From contig JAUIJL010000006.1 of NCBI GenBank assembly GCA_030431255.1, positions 404,613 to 468,612 on the forward strand: 64,000 nucleotides of DNA, in the 5' to 3' direction. The position numbers and the translations under genes were made by a program. The notes below the pieces were generated by a model. It searched no databases and was not told the origin of the DNA. It saw only the letters and a program-made list of their open reading frames with translations. This document shows, piece after piece, positions 55,498 to 63,854 of the stretch (its first letter is position 1; each line of letters starts with the position of its first letter). The stretch is from Thermoanaerobaculia bacterium (GTDB taxonomy: Bacteria > Acidobacteriota > Thermoanaerobaculia > Multivoradales > J023).

Positions 55498-56630
55498 TGC
55501 ATCCATTCCTGGTCCATCGGCGATGGTTGGCGCTCTACCTGCTGTTCTTTCTTCAAGCGGGCGTGGTTCTCGCCGAAATCCTCCTCGGAACCGAAAAGAG
55601 CCTGCGGGGCTCGCTTTGGACGCTGCTCCTACCACTGCTTCTGCTGCACGCCTTCAGCTGTCTGGCGTCATGGTATTTGTGTCGAGCGATTCCCCTCGGC
55701 AAAGTGGGGATCGGTGGTGTGTTGGCCGCCCAGGCGGGATCCGGATTGCTGGCGAGCACGGCCTTGGTCGGGGTGGGTTGGGTCGCAGGGCCGTACCTCG
55801 GCGCTCCAGTCGCTCGACTGTTTCACCAGGGGGTCGTGCTGGTTCTGGTCTTCGCGTTCTTCCTCTACTCGTTGATGGTGGTGCTGCACTATTTGTTCCT
55901 GGCTCTCGAAACCTCGACCAAAGCGGAAGCTGCTGCATTGGAGGCGCGGATCCTGGCCAGGGAGGCGGAGCTTCAATCCCTGAGGACCCAGCTCGATCCA
56001 CATTTCCTTTTCAATTGTCTGAATTCCATCAGCGCTTTGGTCACCACCGATCCCAAGCAGGCTCGCGAAATGTGCGGCCGCCTGGCCCTCTTCTTTCGGC
56101 GCACCTTGGACTTGGGGGCCCAGGAGCTTGTGCCGCTTTCCGCGGAAGTGGAGCTGGCGCGCGACTATTTGGCGATCGAAGAAGCTAGATTCGGGGATCG
56201 GTTGCGGTACGAGCTGAAGGTTGGGCCCGGGGCTTCCGACCGATGGATGCCACCGTTGATCTTGCAGCCGTTGTTGGAAAATGCAGTTCGTCACGGCATA
56301 GGTCATTTGCTCGAAGGGGGCGAGATCGGGGTCGAGGTGTCGTGGCAACGGGAGGGTCTGATCCTGCGGGTCGAGAATCCTTGTGATCCCGACCGACCGA
56401 GGTCCCGTGGGGCGGGGGTCGGCTTGGCCAATGTTCGACAGCGGCTCCAGGCGATCTACGGGGCGAAATCGAAGGTCAGGGTTCGTGACGGCGGGGATCG
56501 ATTCGAGGTCGTGGTTCGAGTGCCCGGGCAGATCTCCGCCTTGGCTGAGCCTCGGACCCAACTCGCCGCCGCGGTCGGCCCAGACAGTAGACACCTCCAC
56601 GAAAGCCGGAAAAGCCATGAGCAAGAATGA
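55497..56630 (+). CDS. LytS-type membrane sensor histidine kinase
   Basis: The 377 residues have four membrane segments (about 10-130). The His_kinase domain of the LytS/YehU family follows, with the phosphoacceptor His169 in LDPHFLFNCLNSIS and then a HATPase_c domain (PPLILQPLLENAVRHGIG, GAGVGLANVRQRLQAIYG). The start ATG 55497 overlaps the preceding stop; the frame extends upstream without coding character. It pairs with the LytTR regulator that follows (14-bp overlap). The signal is probably membrane or cell-wall state, via LiaF-like proteins (inference). Confidence 0.94.
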   Translation: MHPFLVHRRWLALYLLFFLQAGVVLAEILLGTEKSLRGSLWTLLLPLLLLHAFSCLASWYLCRAIPLGKVGIGGVLAAQAGSGLLASTALVGVGWVAGPYLGAPVARLFHQGVVLVLVFAFFLYSLMVVLHYLFLALETSTKAEAAALEARILAREAELQSLRTQLDPHFLFNCLNSISALVTTDPKQAREMCGRLALFFRRTLDLGAQELVPLSAEVELARDYLAIEEARFGDRLRYELKVGPGASDRWMPPLILQPLLENAVRHGIGHLLEGGEIGVEVSWQREGLILRVENPCDPDRPRSRGAGVGLANVRQRLQAIYGAKSKVRVRDGGDRFEVVVRVPGQISALAEPRTQLAAAVGPDSRHLHESRKSHEQE

Positions 56631-57366
56631 TCCCAAGATGAAAGTCATCGTCGTCGACGACGAGTCCCCTGCACGTCAGCTGATGCGCGAGCTGCTCAGC
56701 GAGCATCGAGATATAGAAGTCGTTGCCGAGTGTGCCAACGGATTCGAAGCGGTCAAGGCCGTTGCCGAGCTGAGCCCCGACCTGATTTTCCTGGACATCC
56801 AAATGCCGAAGCTCGACGGCTTTGAGGTGGTGGAGCTGCTGGACGATCCGGTACCGGCGATCATCTTCGTTACCGCCTACGACGCTTATGCCCTGAAAGC
56901 GTTCGAGATCCACGCGCTCGACTATTTGCTCAAGCCGATCTCCGCGCAACGTCTTGCCGATGCTTTAGATCAAGCCCGCGCTCGATCGAGCCCACCGGTT
57001 TCACCGCCGAAAGACTTGGCCCGGGCACGCGATACGGATCGGCCCTTGGATCGGATCTTGGTCCGAGACGGTAGCCGTGTGCATGTGGTGCCCGCCCACA
57101 GGATCGACTACATCGAGGCCCAAGACGACGTGGTCGTGGTGGTCAGCGGAGATCTGAGGCTGCGCAAAGCTCAGCGTCTGGGCGATCTCGAGAAAGCCCT
57201 GGATTCCAATCGTTTCCTCAGGGTCCATCGCTCGTATCTTCTGAATCTGGACCGCATCGATCGCATCGAGCTCTACGCCAAAGACAGTCGAATCGCCATA
57301 TTGCGTGACGGCACCCGCTTGCCCGTCAGCCGTTCCGGATACTCGCGGCTTAGGGAACGCCTTTGA
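56617..57366 (+). CDS. LytTR-family response regulator
   Basis: The 249 residues have a receiver domain (about 8-125; VVDDE acidic pair D14-D15, phosphoacceptor Asp60 in LIFLDIQMPKLDG, switch Lys in YLLKPIS) and a LytTR DNA-binding domain (about 145-248; ILVRDGSRVHVVPAHRIDYIEAQ, LRVHRSYLLNLDRI). LytTR proteins bind pairs of direct repeats spaced about two helical turns. The repeats at 54229-54262 are a candidate target. The ATG 56617 lies inside the end of the kinase gene; the ATG 56638 is an alternative. Confidence 0.95.
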   Translation: MSKNDPKMKVIVVDDESPARQLMRELLSEHRDIEVVAECANGFEAVKAVAELSPDLIFLDIQMPKLDGFEVVELLDDPVPAIIFVTAYDAYALKAFEIHALDYLLKPISAQRLADALDQARARSSPPVSPPKDLARARDTDRPLDRILVRDGSRVHVVPAHRIDYIEAQDDVVVVVSGDLRLRKAQRLGDLEKALDSNRFLRVHRSYLLNLDRIDRIELYAKDSRIAILRDGTRLPVSRSGYSRLRERL

Positions 57367-57373
57367 TGCTCAG

Positions 57374-57610
57374 CTAAGAAGAGCTTTTGATCCGCAGCCG
57401 CGCGAGGATGCGCTCGCGGAGCTCGCCCGGTGCGCTCTCGCGGACGCAGCGTTCCCGGACGATGGTCACGATCTTACGGGTGTGCTCGGCCTTTTCGGCG
57501 CAACGGGGGCAGATAGAAACGTGGCGCCGAATGGCCAGCATCAGGTCTTGGCCGGCTGCGTCCTCACCGAAGAGGACGATGAATTCCTCTTTGATTTTCT
57601 TGCAGCTCAT
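57374..57610 (-). CDS. zinc-binding anti-sigma factor
   Basis: The 78 residues match the ZAS family: Cys3, His30, Cys34 and Cys37 in HVSICPRC, the zinc ligands of RsrA/ChrR-like anti-sigma factors. The rest is helical and soluble. It overlaps the ECF sigma gene (ATGA), so it very likely binds that sigma factor and releases it on oxidative or metal stress. It converges with the response regulator gene, 7 bp apart. Confidence 0.9.
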   Translation of the reverse strand: MSCKKIKEEFIVLFGEDAAGQDLMLAIRRHVSICPRCAEKAEHTRKIVTIVRERCVRESAPGELRERILARLRIKSSS

Positions 57611-58350
57611 GATGGATCGGCTTCGGTGTCGTCGTCACGGGTTCGCATTTTCGAAGGCTCGTTGCCTTCACGCATATAGCCGTGATTTCGGGCATATTCG
57701 AGCAAGGTCTTTTCGAGCTGGCGGCGGCCTCGATAGAGGCGGCTCATCACCGTTCCCACGGGCACGTCGAGAATTTCGGCCGTCTCTTTGTAGGAGAAGC
57801 CTTCGAGGTCCACCAGCAGGATGACCATCCGATAGTCTTCCCTCAGGGAGTCGAGGGCCGCCTGGACGTCCTCATCGAGAACGTCGTCTAGGATGACCTG
57901 CTCCGGATCCTTGATCTTCGGGCTCGCGTCCTCGCTGACGATCGATTCGAAGGAGTCCTCGATGTCGGAGAACGCGCTTTGAGGCGGCTGATTTTGCTTC
58001 TTCCGGTAGTTGTTGATGAAGGTGTTCTTCATGATCCGGAAGAGCCAGGCCTTTAGGTTGGTGCCTTTCTCGAATTTGTCGTAGTACTTATAGGCCTTGA
58101 GATAGGTCTCTTGCACCAAATCCTGAGCGTCCTCGGCGTTGCGCGTCAGACGATAGGCCATGTTGTAGAGGGAATCCAGGAAAGGGATCGCAGCGGTTTC
58201 GAAATCCCACGATTCCAACGGTATGGCCGCCGAGTCGGAGTTGGGTTGGGTGATGGCGTTGGTATCCATGGTCAAGGACGAACCGGTCTTCGGCAGGCCG
58301 GTCTTTGACAAGGTGCTTGTCGCCAAGCCGGGCTGCGGAACGGTTAGCAT
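57607..58350 (-). CDS. ECF sigma factor (RpoE/SigR-like)
   Basis: Regions 2 and 4 are clear: [22 protein letters not shown] followed by [20 protein letters not shown], and [50 protein letters not shown]. It is SigR/ECF12-like and paired with a zinc anti-sigma factor, as in redox-response systems. The start is uncertain: the frame is open to 58482, and the ATGs at 58374, 58350 and 58269 compete; 58350 is taken for a GGAGGAAGG upstream. About 90 poorly conserved residues may precede region 2 if the longest form is real. It is divergent from the ATP synthase operon. Confidence 0.9.
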   Translation of the reverse strand: MLTVPQPGLATSTLSKTGLPKTGSSLTMDTNAITQPNSDSAAIPLESWDFETAAIPFLDSLYNMAYRLTRNAEDAQDLVQETYLKAYKYYDKFEKGTNLKAWLFRIMKNTFINNYRKKQNQPPQSAFSDIEDSFESIVSEDASPKIKDPEQVILDDVLDEDVQAALDSLREDYRMVILLVDLEGFSYKETAEILDVPVGTVMSRLYRGRRQLEKTLLEYARNHGYMREGNEPSKMRTRDDDTEADPS

Positions 58351-58500
58351 TCCTACTCTACCTTCCTCCGGCATCCCTGTCACGGACCTCTCGGCCGCGA
58401 TCACACCGAAAAATGGAGGCGCAAAACCTCTCGTTGATTGCGTTGATGAGGTGTTTAACATGGCATTGTTCGCGATAGTCACAAAGTCGGCTCAGAAGGG

Positions 58501-58529
58501 TTGCCTGGCCAGTAGTTCTGATGCACAAT
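58501..58529 (+). promoter_or_regulatory. candidate promoter of the ATP synthase operon
   Basis: TTGCCT (58501-58506), 17 bp, then CACAAT (58524-58529), each 4/6 to consensus, would start transcription near 58537, 30 bases before the first gene. Confidence 0.4.
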
Positions 58530-58566
58530 ATCGCCGTTCGCGCGAGGACCTGCCTGTACGAGCCCC

Positions 58567-58836
58567 ATGTCACCCTCACCCAATTCGAAGAAAGATGCCT
58601 CACGGCTTCGTGGTGTAGGTCTAGGGGTCGAGCTGGCGGCGGCTCTCATCGGTTTTGCGCTCCTGGGGCTGTGGATCGATCAGAAGTACGGAACAGGACC
58701 ATGGGCGGTCTCGATTTGCGTCGTTCTCGGATGTGTCGGCGGTTTTTACAACTTCATTCGGTCGTCGATGCGCATGATGGGCGCACCCCCTTATTCTCGG
58801 CACGGTGCCAAAGAAGATGAGCACAGCCAAAACTAG
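58567..58836 (+). CDS. AtpZ/AtpI-like two-helix membrane protein
   Basis: The 89 residues contain two membrane helices (LGVELAAALIGFALLGLWID and WAVSICVVLGCVGGFYNFI) with the conserved GVELAAA and FIRSS segments of AtpZ (formerly AtpI-type) proteins that precede F-type ATP synthase genes. They are thought to aid Mg2+ handling or c-ring assembly. It overlaps the next gene by 20 bp. Confidence 0.87.
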   Translation: MSPSPNSKKDASRLRGVGLGVELAAALIGFALLGLWIDQKYGTGPWAVSICVVLGCVGGFYNFIRSSMRMMGAPPYSRHGAKEDEHSQN

Positions 58837-59278
58837 CGCCGAGAGGGACAAACCCAGCATCGGAACGATTTATTCCCGTTTCCTAATCTTCTCATTGGGC
58901 AGCCTGGCACTCATTGGAGCGCTGGGATTCATTCCGACACAACGATGGGTCGGCGAGAACGCGTCTCTCATTGTGGTCGTGGCCCTGGTGGTTGCATGGA
59001 TCGCCTCTTTGGTGGGAACGATTCCCATCGTGTTGGCACGAGATAAGAGCCCCCTGGACGCGATGCCCGCGCAATTCGGGGCCATGGCGATCCGGTTGGT
59101 GGCCATTCTGGTGATCGGGATGTCCGTCGCCTGGAGTGGCTGGTTTGAAACGAAACCTTTCCTGATTTGGCTGGTGATCGGCCACATCACGATGTTGGTA
59201 ACGGATACGCACCTCGCGCGGTCGGTGGTACTGAAATCCACGAAGCGTGAGACCGAAGGAGCCCTGGAGGAGCGATGA
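58817..59278 (+). CDS. ATP synthase subunit I-like membrane protein
   Basis: The 153 residues contain four hydrophobic segments (FLIFSLGSLALIGALGFI; LIVVVALVVAWIASLVG; AIRLVAILVIGMSVAW; FLIWLVIGHITMLVTD) and little motif similarity, matching ATP synthase I proteins by position and topology. The start is ambiguous: ATG 58817 or GTG 58805. It overlaps atpB by 4 bp. It probably assists assembly of the c ring. Confidence 0.72.
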   Translation: MSTAKTSAERDKPSIGTIYSRFLIFSLGSLALIGALGFIPTQRWVGENASLIVVVALVVAWIASLVGTIPIVLARDKSPLDAMPAQFGAMAIRLVAILVIGMSVAWSGWFETKPFLIWLVIGHITMLVTDTHLARSVVLKSTKRETEGALEER

Positions 59279-60135
59279 TTTTCCAAGCTTCGGGTGATAA
59301 CCCGCTCAGTCATGTGGTCCCGCACCCGATCAAACAGGTGCCGATGGACCTGGGCACCCTTTTGACTCCAAAGGGTGTGGTGACGATTCTGAGCGATCAG
59401 ATTGTGATCATGATCCTCGGCGCCATCTTGTTGTGCCTGGTTTTCCCGGCTCTCGCCCGCAAGCGCCAAGGGGCACAAGGCACGGCTGCTCTGGTGCCGA
59501 AGGGTTTTGCGGCCTTCGTCGAGATGGTCTGCGAGTACTGGCGTAAAGAGGTGGCAGAGCCTCATCTGGGTGAGCACGCCGACAAGTTCATCAAATTCAT
59601 CTGGTCGGCCTTCTTTTTTGTGCTGACCATGAATCTCCTCGGGCTGTTGCCCTTGGGGACCATCACACCGGTGTTCACCGGGCTGCATATCGGCGGCACG
59701 CCGACCGGCAATATTTGGGTCACCTCCACATTGGCCATCATGACCATGTTCTTGATGGTGATCAACGGATTGCGCTACGGCGGTAAGGCTTATTTGGCCC
59801 ACTTCTCGCCGGGCCCGATCTGGATGGCTCCGTTGATGATCCCTGTGGAGATCATGGGCCTATTCGCCAAGATTTTCGCCCTGGCCGTTCGTCTATTCGC
59901 CAACATGGTCGCCGGCCACGTGCTCTTGGCTGTGTTGTTGATGATGATCCTGATGTCCGGCCAAGCGCTCGGCGCGGCGGTCGGCGGGGGTATCGGCTTG
60001 GTGCTGGTGTTGGCCGGTGTCGCGGTCAATATGTTGGAGATCTTCGTCGCCTTCTTGCAGGCGTTCATCTTCACCTACCTGACCACCCTCTTCATCGGCA
60101 TGTCGGTAAACGTGCACCACGAAGAGCATCACTGA
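59275..60135 (+). CDS. atpB: ATP synthase F0 subunit a
   Basis: The 286 residues include the membrane half-channel core. The essential Arg is in ALAVRLFANMVAGH (helix 4/5), preceded by MIPVEIMGLFAKIF and followed by VAFLQAFIFTYLTTLFIG, the classical C-terminal signature. NLLGLLPLGTITP is the third-helix motif. A His-rich tail (VHHEEHH) ends the protein. It moves protons between the membrane surface and the c ring. Confidence 0.97.
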   Translation: MIFQASGDNPLSHVVPHPIKQVPMDLGTLLTPKGVVTILSDQIVIMILGAILLCLVFPALARKRQGAQGTAALVPKGFAAFVEMVCEYWRKEVAEPHLGEHADKFIKFIWSAFFFVLTMNLLGLLPLGTITPVFTGLHIGGTPTGNIWVTSTLAIMTMFLMVINGLRYGGKAYLAHFSPGPIWMAPLMIPVEIMGLFAKIFALAVRLFANMVAGHVLLAVLLMMILMSGQALGAAVGGGIGLVLVLAGVAVNMLEIFVAFLQAFIFTYLTTLFIGMSVNVHHEEHH

Positions 60136-60287
60136 TCCGGGAGTCCGGAACGATTTGACGTTAGAAGTTGTAGGCCGAATCGGCCGGCGGCTCTCCACTA
60201 AGCCTCATGTGGAGGGGCGGTTTAAAAAAGAAGTCACACGGCGGCGAAGGTCGCCGATTCGAGAGGCTAAGAAAGGACCAAGTAGAA

Positions 60288-60605
60288 ATGAACAAGAAGC
60301 TCGCTAAGTTGTCGCTGATGATGATGGTCGTGGGTTTTGCCCTGATGATCGCTCCGGCCGCTTTCGCCGCTGACGGTGCCGCTGCTGCCGGCGCTCTCGG
60401 CAAGCTCGGTGGTCCGATCGGTGCCGGTTTGGCCGTGATCGGTGGTGGTTTGGGTATCGGTCGTATCGGTGGCAGCGCCACCGAGGCGATGGCTCGTCAG
60501 CCCGAGATGGCTGGTCAGATCTCCACCGCGATGCTGATCACCGCCGCCATGATCGAGGCCGGTCTGCTGTTCGCCGTCATCGTCGGTCTTCTGGCCTCCC
60601 TCTGA
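60288..60605 (+). CDS. atpE: ATP synthase F0 subunit c with N-terminal signal-like extension
   Basis: The 105 residues have an N-terminal hydrophobic extension (KLAKLSLMMMVVGFALMIAPAAFA), then the two-helix hairpin (GAGLAVIGGGLGIGRIGGSATEAMARQPE; MLITAAMIEAGLLFAVIVGLLA). Glu90 in the second helix is the ion carrier. The Na+-type ligands (Gln in helix 1, Ser/Thr after the Glu) are absent, so proton coupling is expected. The extension resembles a cleavable signal peptide. The ATG 60288 is preferred; the frame is open upstream without coding signs. The 152-bp gap before it contains a 6-bp inverted repeat (CTCCAC...GTGGAG, 60192-60213), perhaps relevant to higher translation of c. Confidence 0.95.
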   Translation: MNKKLAKLSLMMMVVGFALMIAPAAFAADGAAAAGALGKLGGPIGAGLAVIGGGLGIGRIGGSATEAMARQPEMAGQISTAMLITAAMIEAGLLFAVIVGLLASL

Positions 60606-60727
60606 TCCACCTCGGTGAATCAGCGCGGATTCGGGGTGCCTTGAGCGCCCCGACTCCGCTGAAACTTTCAAGCTGAATCTTTCAGAAAACAGGGGCGCCG
60701 GCCGTTGAGGTCGCGCGTAACACCGGG

Positions 60728-61327
60728 ATGGTTGGACGTATGCAACAGATAAAACATCGAGCTTTCGCCGTGGCGATGCTCGCGTTCGCGGCTTTCCCGG
60801 CTCTGGCAGCCGGGGGCGGTGAAGGCGAGAGCAACATCTTCGCCGGTGACGTGGGAAACGTCTTCTGGACGCTCGTCACCTTTGGTCTGGTGCTTTTTGT
60901 CCTCGGCAAATTCGTTTGGGGTCCATTGACCGACATGATTCAGAAGCGCGAAGACTTCATTCGCGAATCTTTGGATCAAGCGAAGAGCGATCGGGAGTCG
61001 GCGGAAGCCCGTCTCACCGAGCTTGAGAAACGGCTCAACGACGCCCGCGCCGAAGCCACGGCGATCGTCGAGGAAGGCCGCCGCGATGCTGAGGTCGTGC
61101 GCCAGAAGATCGAAGCCGACGCTAAGGCCGAGGCCGAGAAGATGGTCGAGCGCGCCAAGCGTGAGATCGGAATTGCCCGCGAGACCGCGGTCAAAGAGCT
61201 TTATGAGCTGTCGGGAAATCTGGCGGCGGAGATTGCCGGTCGGATCGTCGGCCGCGAGCTCCAAGCCAAGGATCACGAGAACCTGATTTCCGAGGCTCTG
61301 GACGAGCTTCAGGGAAAAGCCAATTGA
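60728..61327 (+). CDS. atpF: ATP synthase F0 subunit b
   Basis: The 199 residues have an N-terminal signal-like hydrophobic stretch (RAFAVAMLAFAAFPALAAG), a membrane anchor (GNVFWTLVTFGLVLFVLGKFVW) and the long charged coiled coil of the peripheral stalk (KREDFIRESLDQAKSDRESAEARL and on). The C-terminus (LAAEIAGRIVGREL) contacts delta. Start 60728 or 60740 (both ATG). Between atpE and atpF is a 122-bp gap with a 7-bp hairpin but no T-tract. Confidence 0.94.
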   Translation: MVGRMQQIKHRAFAVAMLAFAAFPALAAGGGEGESNIFAGDVGNVFWTLVTFGLVLFVLGKFVWGPLTDMIQKREDFIRESLDQAKSDRESAEARLTELEKRLNDARAEATAIVEEGRRDAEVVRQKIEADAKAEAEKMVERAKREIGIARETAVKELYELSGNLAAEIAGRIVGRELQAKDHENLISEALDELQGKAN

Positions 61328-61378
61328 TCGACGTCGGCGCGGGGTGCTGAGCCGCGTGCCGAAGATCGGGATGGAATC

Positions 61379-61981
61379 ATGGCGAAGGTCAACGACAAAG
61401 AATTAGCGGTCGCTCGCGTCTACAGTCGGGCGATGCTGGACCTGGCCGAGTCTAAAGGCCAGGCGGACGAGGTCTTGGACGAGCTTCGGTGGTTGGCGGG
61501 TCAAGCCGACCAGAACGAAGGTTTGCTCCACTTCTTGTCGAGCCCGATGATCGACCCGGAACAACGGGCCGAGTCGATCGACAAGATGTTCCGCGGCAAG
61601 CTGAGCGATGTGCTCGTCGACTCCTTGCAGGTGGTCAATCGCAAGGGCCGGCTCGGTCTCTTGCCGACCATCGCAGAGACCTACCGCCAAGACCACCGTG
61701 ATCTTCGGGGCCGAGTGGATGTCTACGTGGAGACGGCGGTGCCGCTCTCCGAGGCACTCCGCGAACGGCTTCGTTCCACGGTCTCGAAGTATGTGGGGGG
61801 CGAGCCCAGCCTGCATGAGAACGTGGACGAATCGTTGATCGGCGGCATCGTGTTGCGGATCGGCGATGAGAAAGTAGACGCCAGCGTCAAGAATGAGGTT
61901 CGGAAGTATCGCAGTCTGCTGCTCGATTTGGCGGAACGCGAGATTTTGGGCGACCGAGAGGACGCCCTGATCGAGGATTGA
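61379..61981 (+). CDS. atpH: ATP synthase F1 subunit delta
   Basis: The 200 residues have the N-terminal helical bundle (VARVYSRAMLDLAESKGQ) that caps the alpha3beta3 hexamer, and the C-terminal part with VNRKGRLGLLPTIAETY, VYVETAVPLSEALRERLRSTVSKYVGG and IGGIVLRIGDEKVDASVKNEV. Length is slightly above the usual 180. It joins the b stalk to F1. The gene lies between atpF and atpA as usual. Confidence 0.96.
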   Translation: MAKVNDKELAVARVYSRAMLDLAESKGQADEVLDELRWLAGQADQNEGLLHFLSSPMIDPEQRAESIDKMFRGKLSDVLVDSLQVVNRKGRLGLLPTIAETYRQDHRDLRGRVDVYVETAVPLSEALRERLRSTVSKYVGGEPSLHENVDESLIGGIVLRIGDEKVDASVKNEVRKYRSLLLDLAEREILGDREDALIED

Positions 61982-62059
61982 CGCCACAGCCCTTTTTGAG
62001 CCGGGGTCGAGCAGCGCTCCCGGCGCAGAGCAGACGCTCGAAGAATTGAGGACAAGTCG

Positions 62060-63787
62060 ATGAAATTCAAGGTCGATGAAATCTCCTCCGTGATCGCCGA
62101 GGAGATCCAGCAATATCGGAGCGAGATCGACGTCGCCGAAGTGGGCAAAGTGCTCGAGGTCGGTGACGGCATCGCTCGTGTTTACGGTCTGGCCAACGCC
62201 ATGGCCGGCGAGTTGGTTGAGTTCCCGGAGCACAACCAATTCGGCCAGGTGCTGAACCTGGAAGAAAATTCCGCCGGTGTGGTCATCATGGGTGACTACC
62301 TGAAGATTCGTGAAGGCGACGAGGTCAAGCGGACCGGCCAGCTTCTCTCTGTGCCTTGCGGCGAGCCGATGGTCGGACGCACGGTCGATCCCTTGGGCCG
62401 CCCGCTGGACGGCAAAGGCGTGATCGAGTCGAGTCATCGCCGCCCGCTCGAGTTCAAAGCGCCGGGTATCGTCGATCGTCAGCCCGTGACCGAGCCGATG
62501 ATGACCGGTCTGAAGGCGATCGATTCCATGATCCCCGTGGGTCGCGGTCAACGCGAGCTGATCATCGGTGATCGTAAGACCGGTAAAACGGCGATCGCCA
62601 TTGACGCGATCATCAATCAGAAGGGCCAGGGCGTGATCTGCGTCTACGTGGCCGTCGGTCAAAAAGAGTCGACGGTCGCCGGTGTGGTCGAGAAGCTACG
62701 CGAAGCCGGCGCCATGGACTACACCATCGTCGTCTCCGCCTCGGCTTCCACCCCAGCGCCCTTGCAGTACATCGCTCCCTATTCCGGCGCGGCCATGGCC
62801 GAGTACTTCATGTACAACGAAGGTAAGGCCACCCTGGTGGTGTACGACGATCTCTCCAAGCAAGCCCAGGCTTATCGCCAGCTGTCCTTGCTGCTGCGCC
62901 GCCCGCCGGGTCGTGAGGCCTATCCCGGTGACGTATTCTACTTGCACTCCCGCCTGCTCGAGCGCGCCGTTAAGCTGCGCGACGAGTACGCGATCGTGCC
63001 CAAAGACACGCCCGAGGACAGCAACGATCGGAGCGTCGCCCGCAAACATCCGGAAGGCCTAAACGCCCCCGAGGAGCACCGTCCGGACGGCGAGGACGGT
63101 CTCTATCACCGTCCCGAGGGTCTGGAGAAGGCGGAAGCCTGGCTTGGGTCCTTAGACGACAAAGACAAATATCGCGTTCACCACTTCCCGAGCTCCGGCG
63201 GCTCGATGACCGCTCTGCCGATCATCGAAACCCTCGAAGGCGAGGTTTCGGCGTATATTCCGACCAACGTGATTTCCATCACCGACGGTCAGATCTACCT
63301 CGAGCCCGACCTCTTCTTCGCCGGTGTTCGCCCTGCGGTGAACGTGGGTATCTCGGTGTCCCGCGTGGGCGGTAACGCCCAACGCAAGGGCATGAAGAAG
63401 ATCTCCGGCTCCCTTCGTCTCGATCTCGCGGCCTTTCGTGAGCTCGAAGCTTTCGCCCAGCTGGGCACGGATCTCGACGCGACCACCCAAGCCAAGCTCG
63501 ATCGTGGCCGTCGCATGGTGGAGCTGCTCAAGCAGGGGCAGTACTCGCCGTATTCCTACACCCATCAGCTGATCGCGATCTTCGCTGGTACCCGCGGTCA
63601 TTTGGACACGGTTCCGGTGGACAAGGTGCTGCAATTCGAGCAGGACTTGATCAAGCATTTCGAGGACGAGTTCCCCGAGGTGTTGAAAGAAGCCGACGAA
63701 ACCGGCGCGCTGTCCGGCGACCTGGCCGACAAGCTGAGCGAGGTCATGAAAAATTTCCGGGCTCATTGGAGCCCTGAAGAAGCTTGA
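62060..63787 (+). CDS. atpA: ATP synthase F1 subunit alpha with an unusual insertion
   Basis: The 575 residues include [17 protein letters not shown], Walker [77 protein letters not shown], and [15 protein letters not shown] and [11 protein letters not shown] normal AtpA is about 505 residues; here about 65 extra residues (about 312-378) lie between [12 protein letters not shown] and [12 protein letters not shown]. The insert is hydrophilic ([15 protein letters not shown], then [15 protein letters not shown], then [15 protein letters not shown]) and in frame. The catalytic-interface sequences flanking it are intact, so the subunit should function. Confidence 0.95.
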   Translation: MKFKVDEISSVIAEEIQQYRSEIDVAEVGKVLEVGDGIARVYGLANAMAGELVEFPEHNQFGQVLNLEENSAGVVIMGDYLKIREGDEVKRTGQLLSVPCGEPMVGRTVDPLGRPLDGKGVIESSHRRPLEFKAPGIVDRQPVTEPMMTGLKAIDSMIPVGRGQRELIIGDRKTGKTAIAIDAIINQKGQGVICVYVAVGQKESTVAGVVEKLREAGAMDYTIVVSASASTPAPLQYIAPYSGAAMAEYFMYNEGKATLVVYDDLSKQAQAYRQLSLLLRRPPGREAYPGDVFYLHSRLLERAVKLRDEYAIVPKDTPEDSNDRSVARKHPEGLNAPEEHRPDGEDGLYHRPEGLEKAEAWLGSLDDKDKYRVHHFPSSGGSMTALPIIETLEGEVSAYIPTNVISITDGQIYLEPDLFFAGVRPAVNVGISVSRVGGNAQRKGMKKISGSLRLDLAAFRELEAFAQLGTDLDATTQAKLDRGRRMVELLKQGQYSPYSYTHQLIAIFAGTRGHLDTVPVDKVLQFEQDLIKHFEDEFPEVLKEADETGALSGDLADKLSEVMKNFRAHWSPEEA

Positions 63788-63803
63788 TCCGAATCAGCCC
63801 GCA

Positions 63804-63842
63804 GCCGCGTTGCCGTCCGAGCGGCGGTAACGCGGCCCTTTT
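63804..63842 (+). terminator. hairpin between atpA and atpG
   Basis: GCCGCGTTGCCG (63804-63815) pairs with CGGC and AACGCGGC (63822-63836, with a 3-base bulge) and is followed by CCTTTTAGG. It lies inside the operon, so it may reduce readthrough into atpG or act in RNA processing. Confidence 0.5.
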
Positions 63843-63854
63843 AGGGGATGAGCG

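Noticed and set aside
61403..62662. 419-codon minus-strand frame across atpH and atpA
   Set aside because: It spans two well-conserved ATP synthase genes on the other strand and their intergenic gap; no domain seen.
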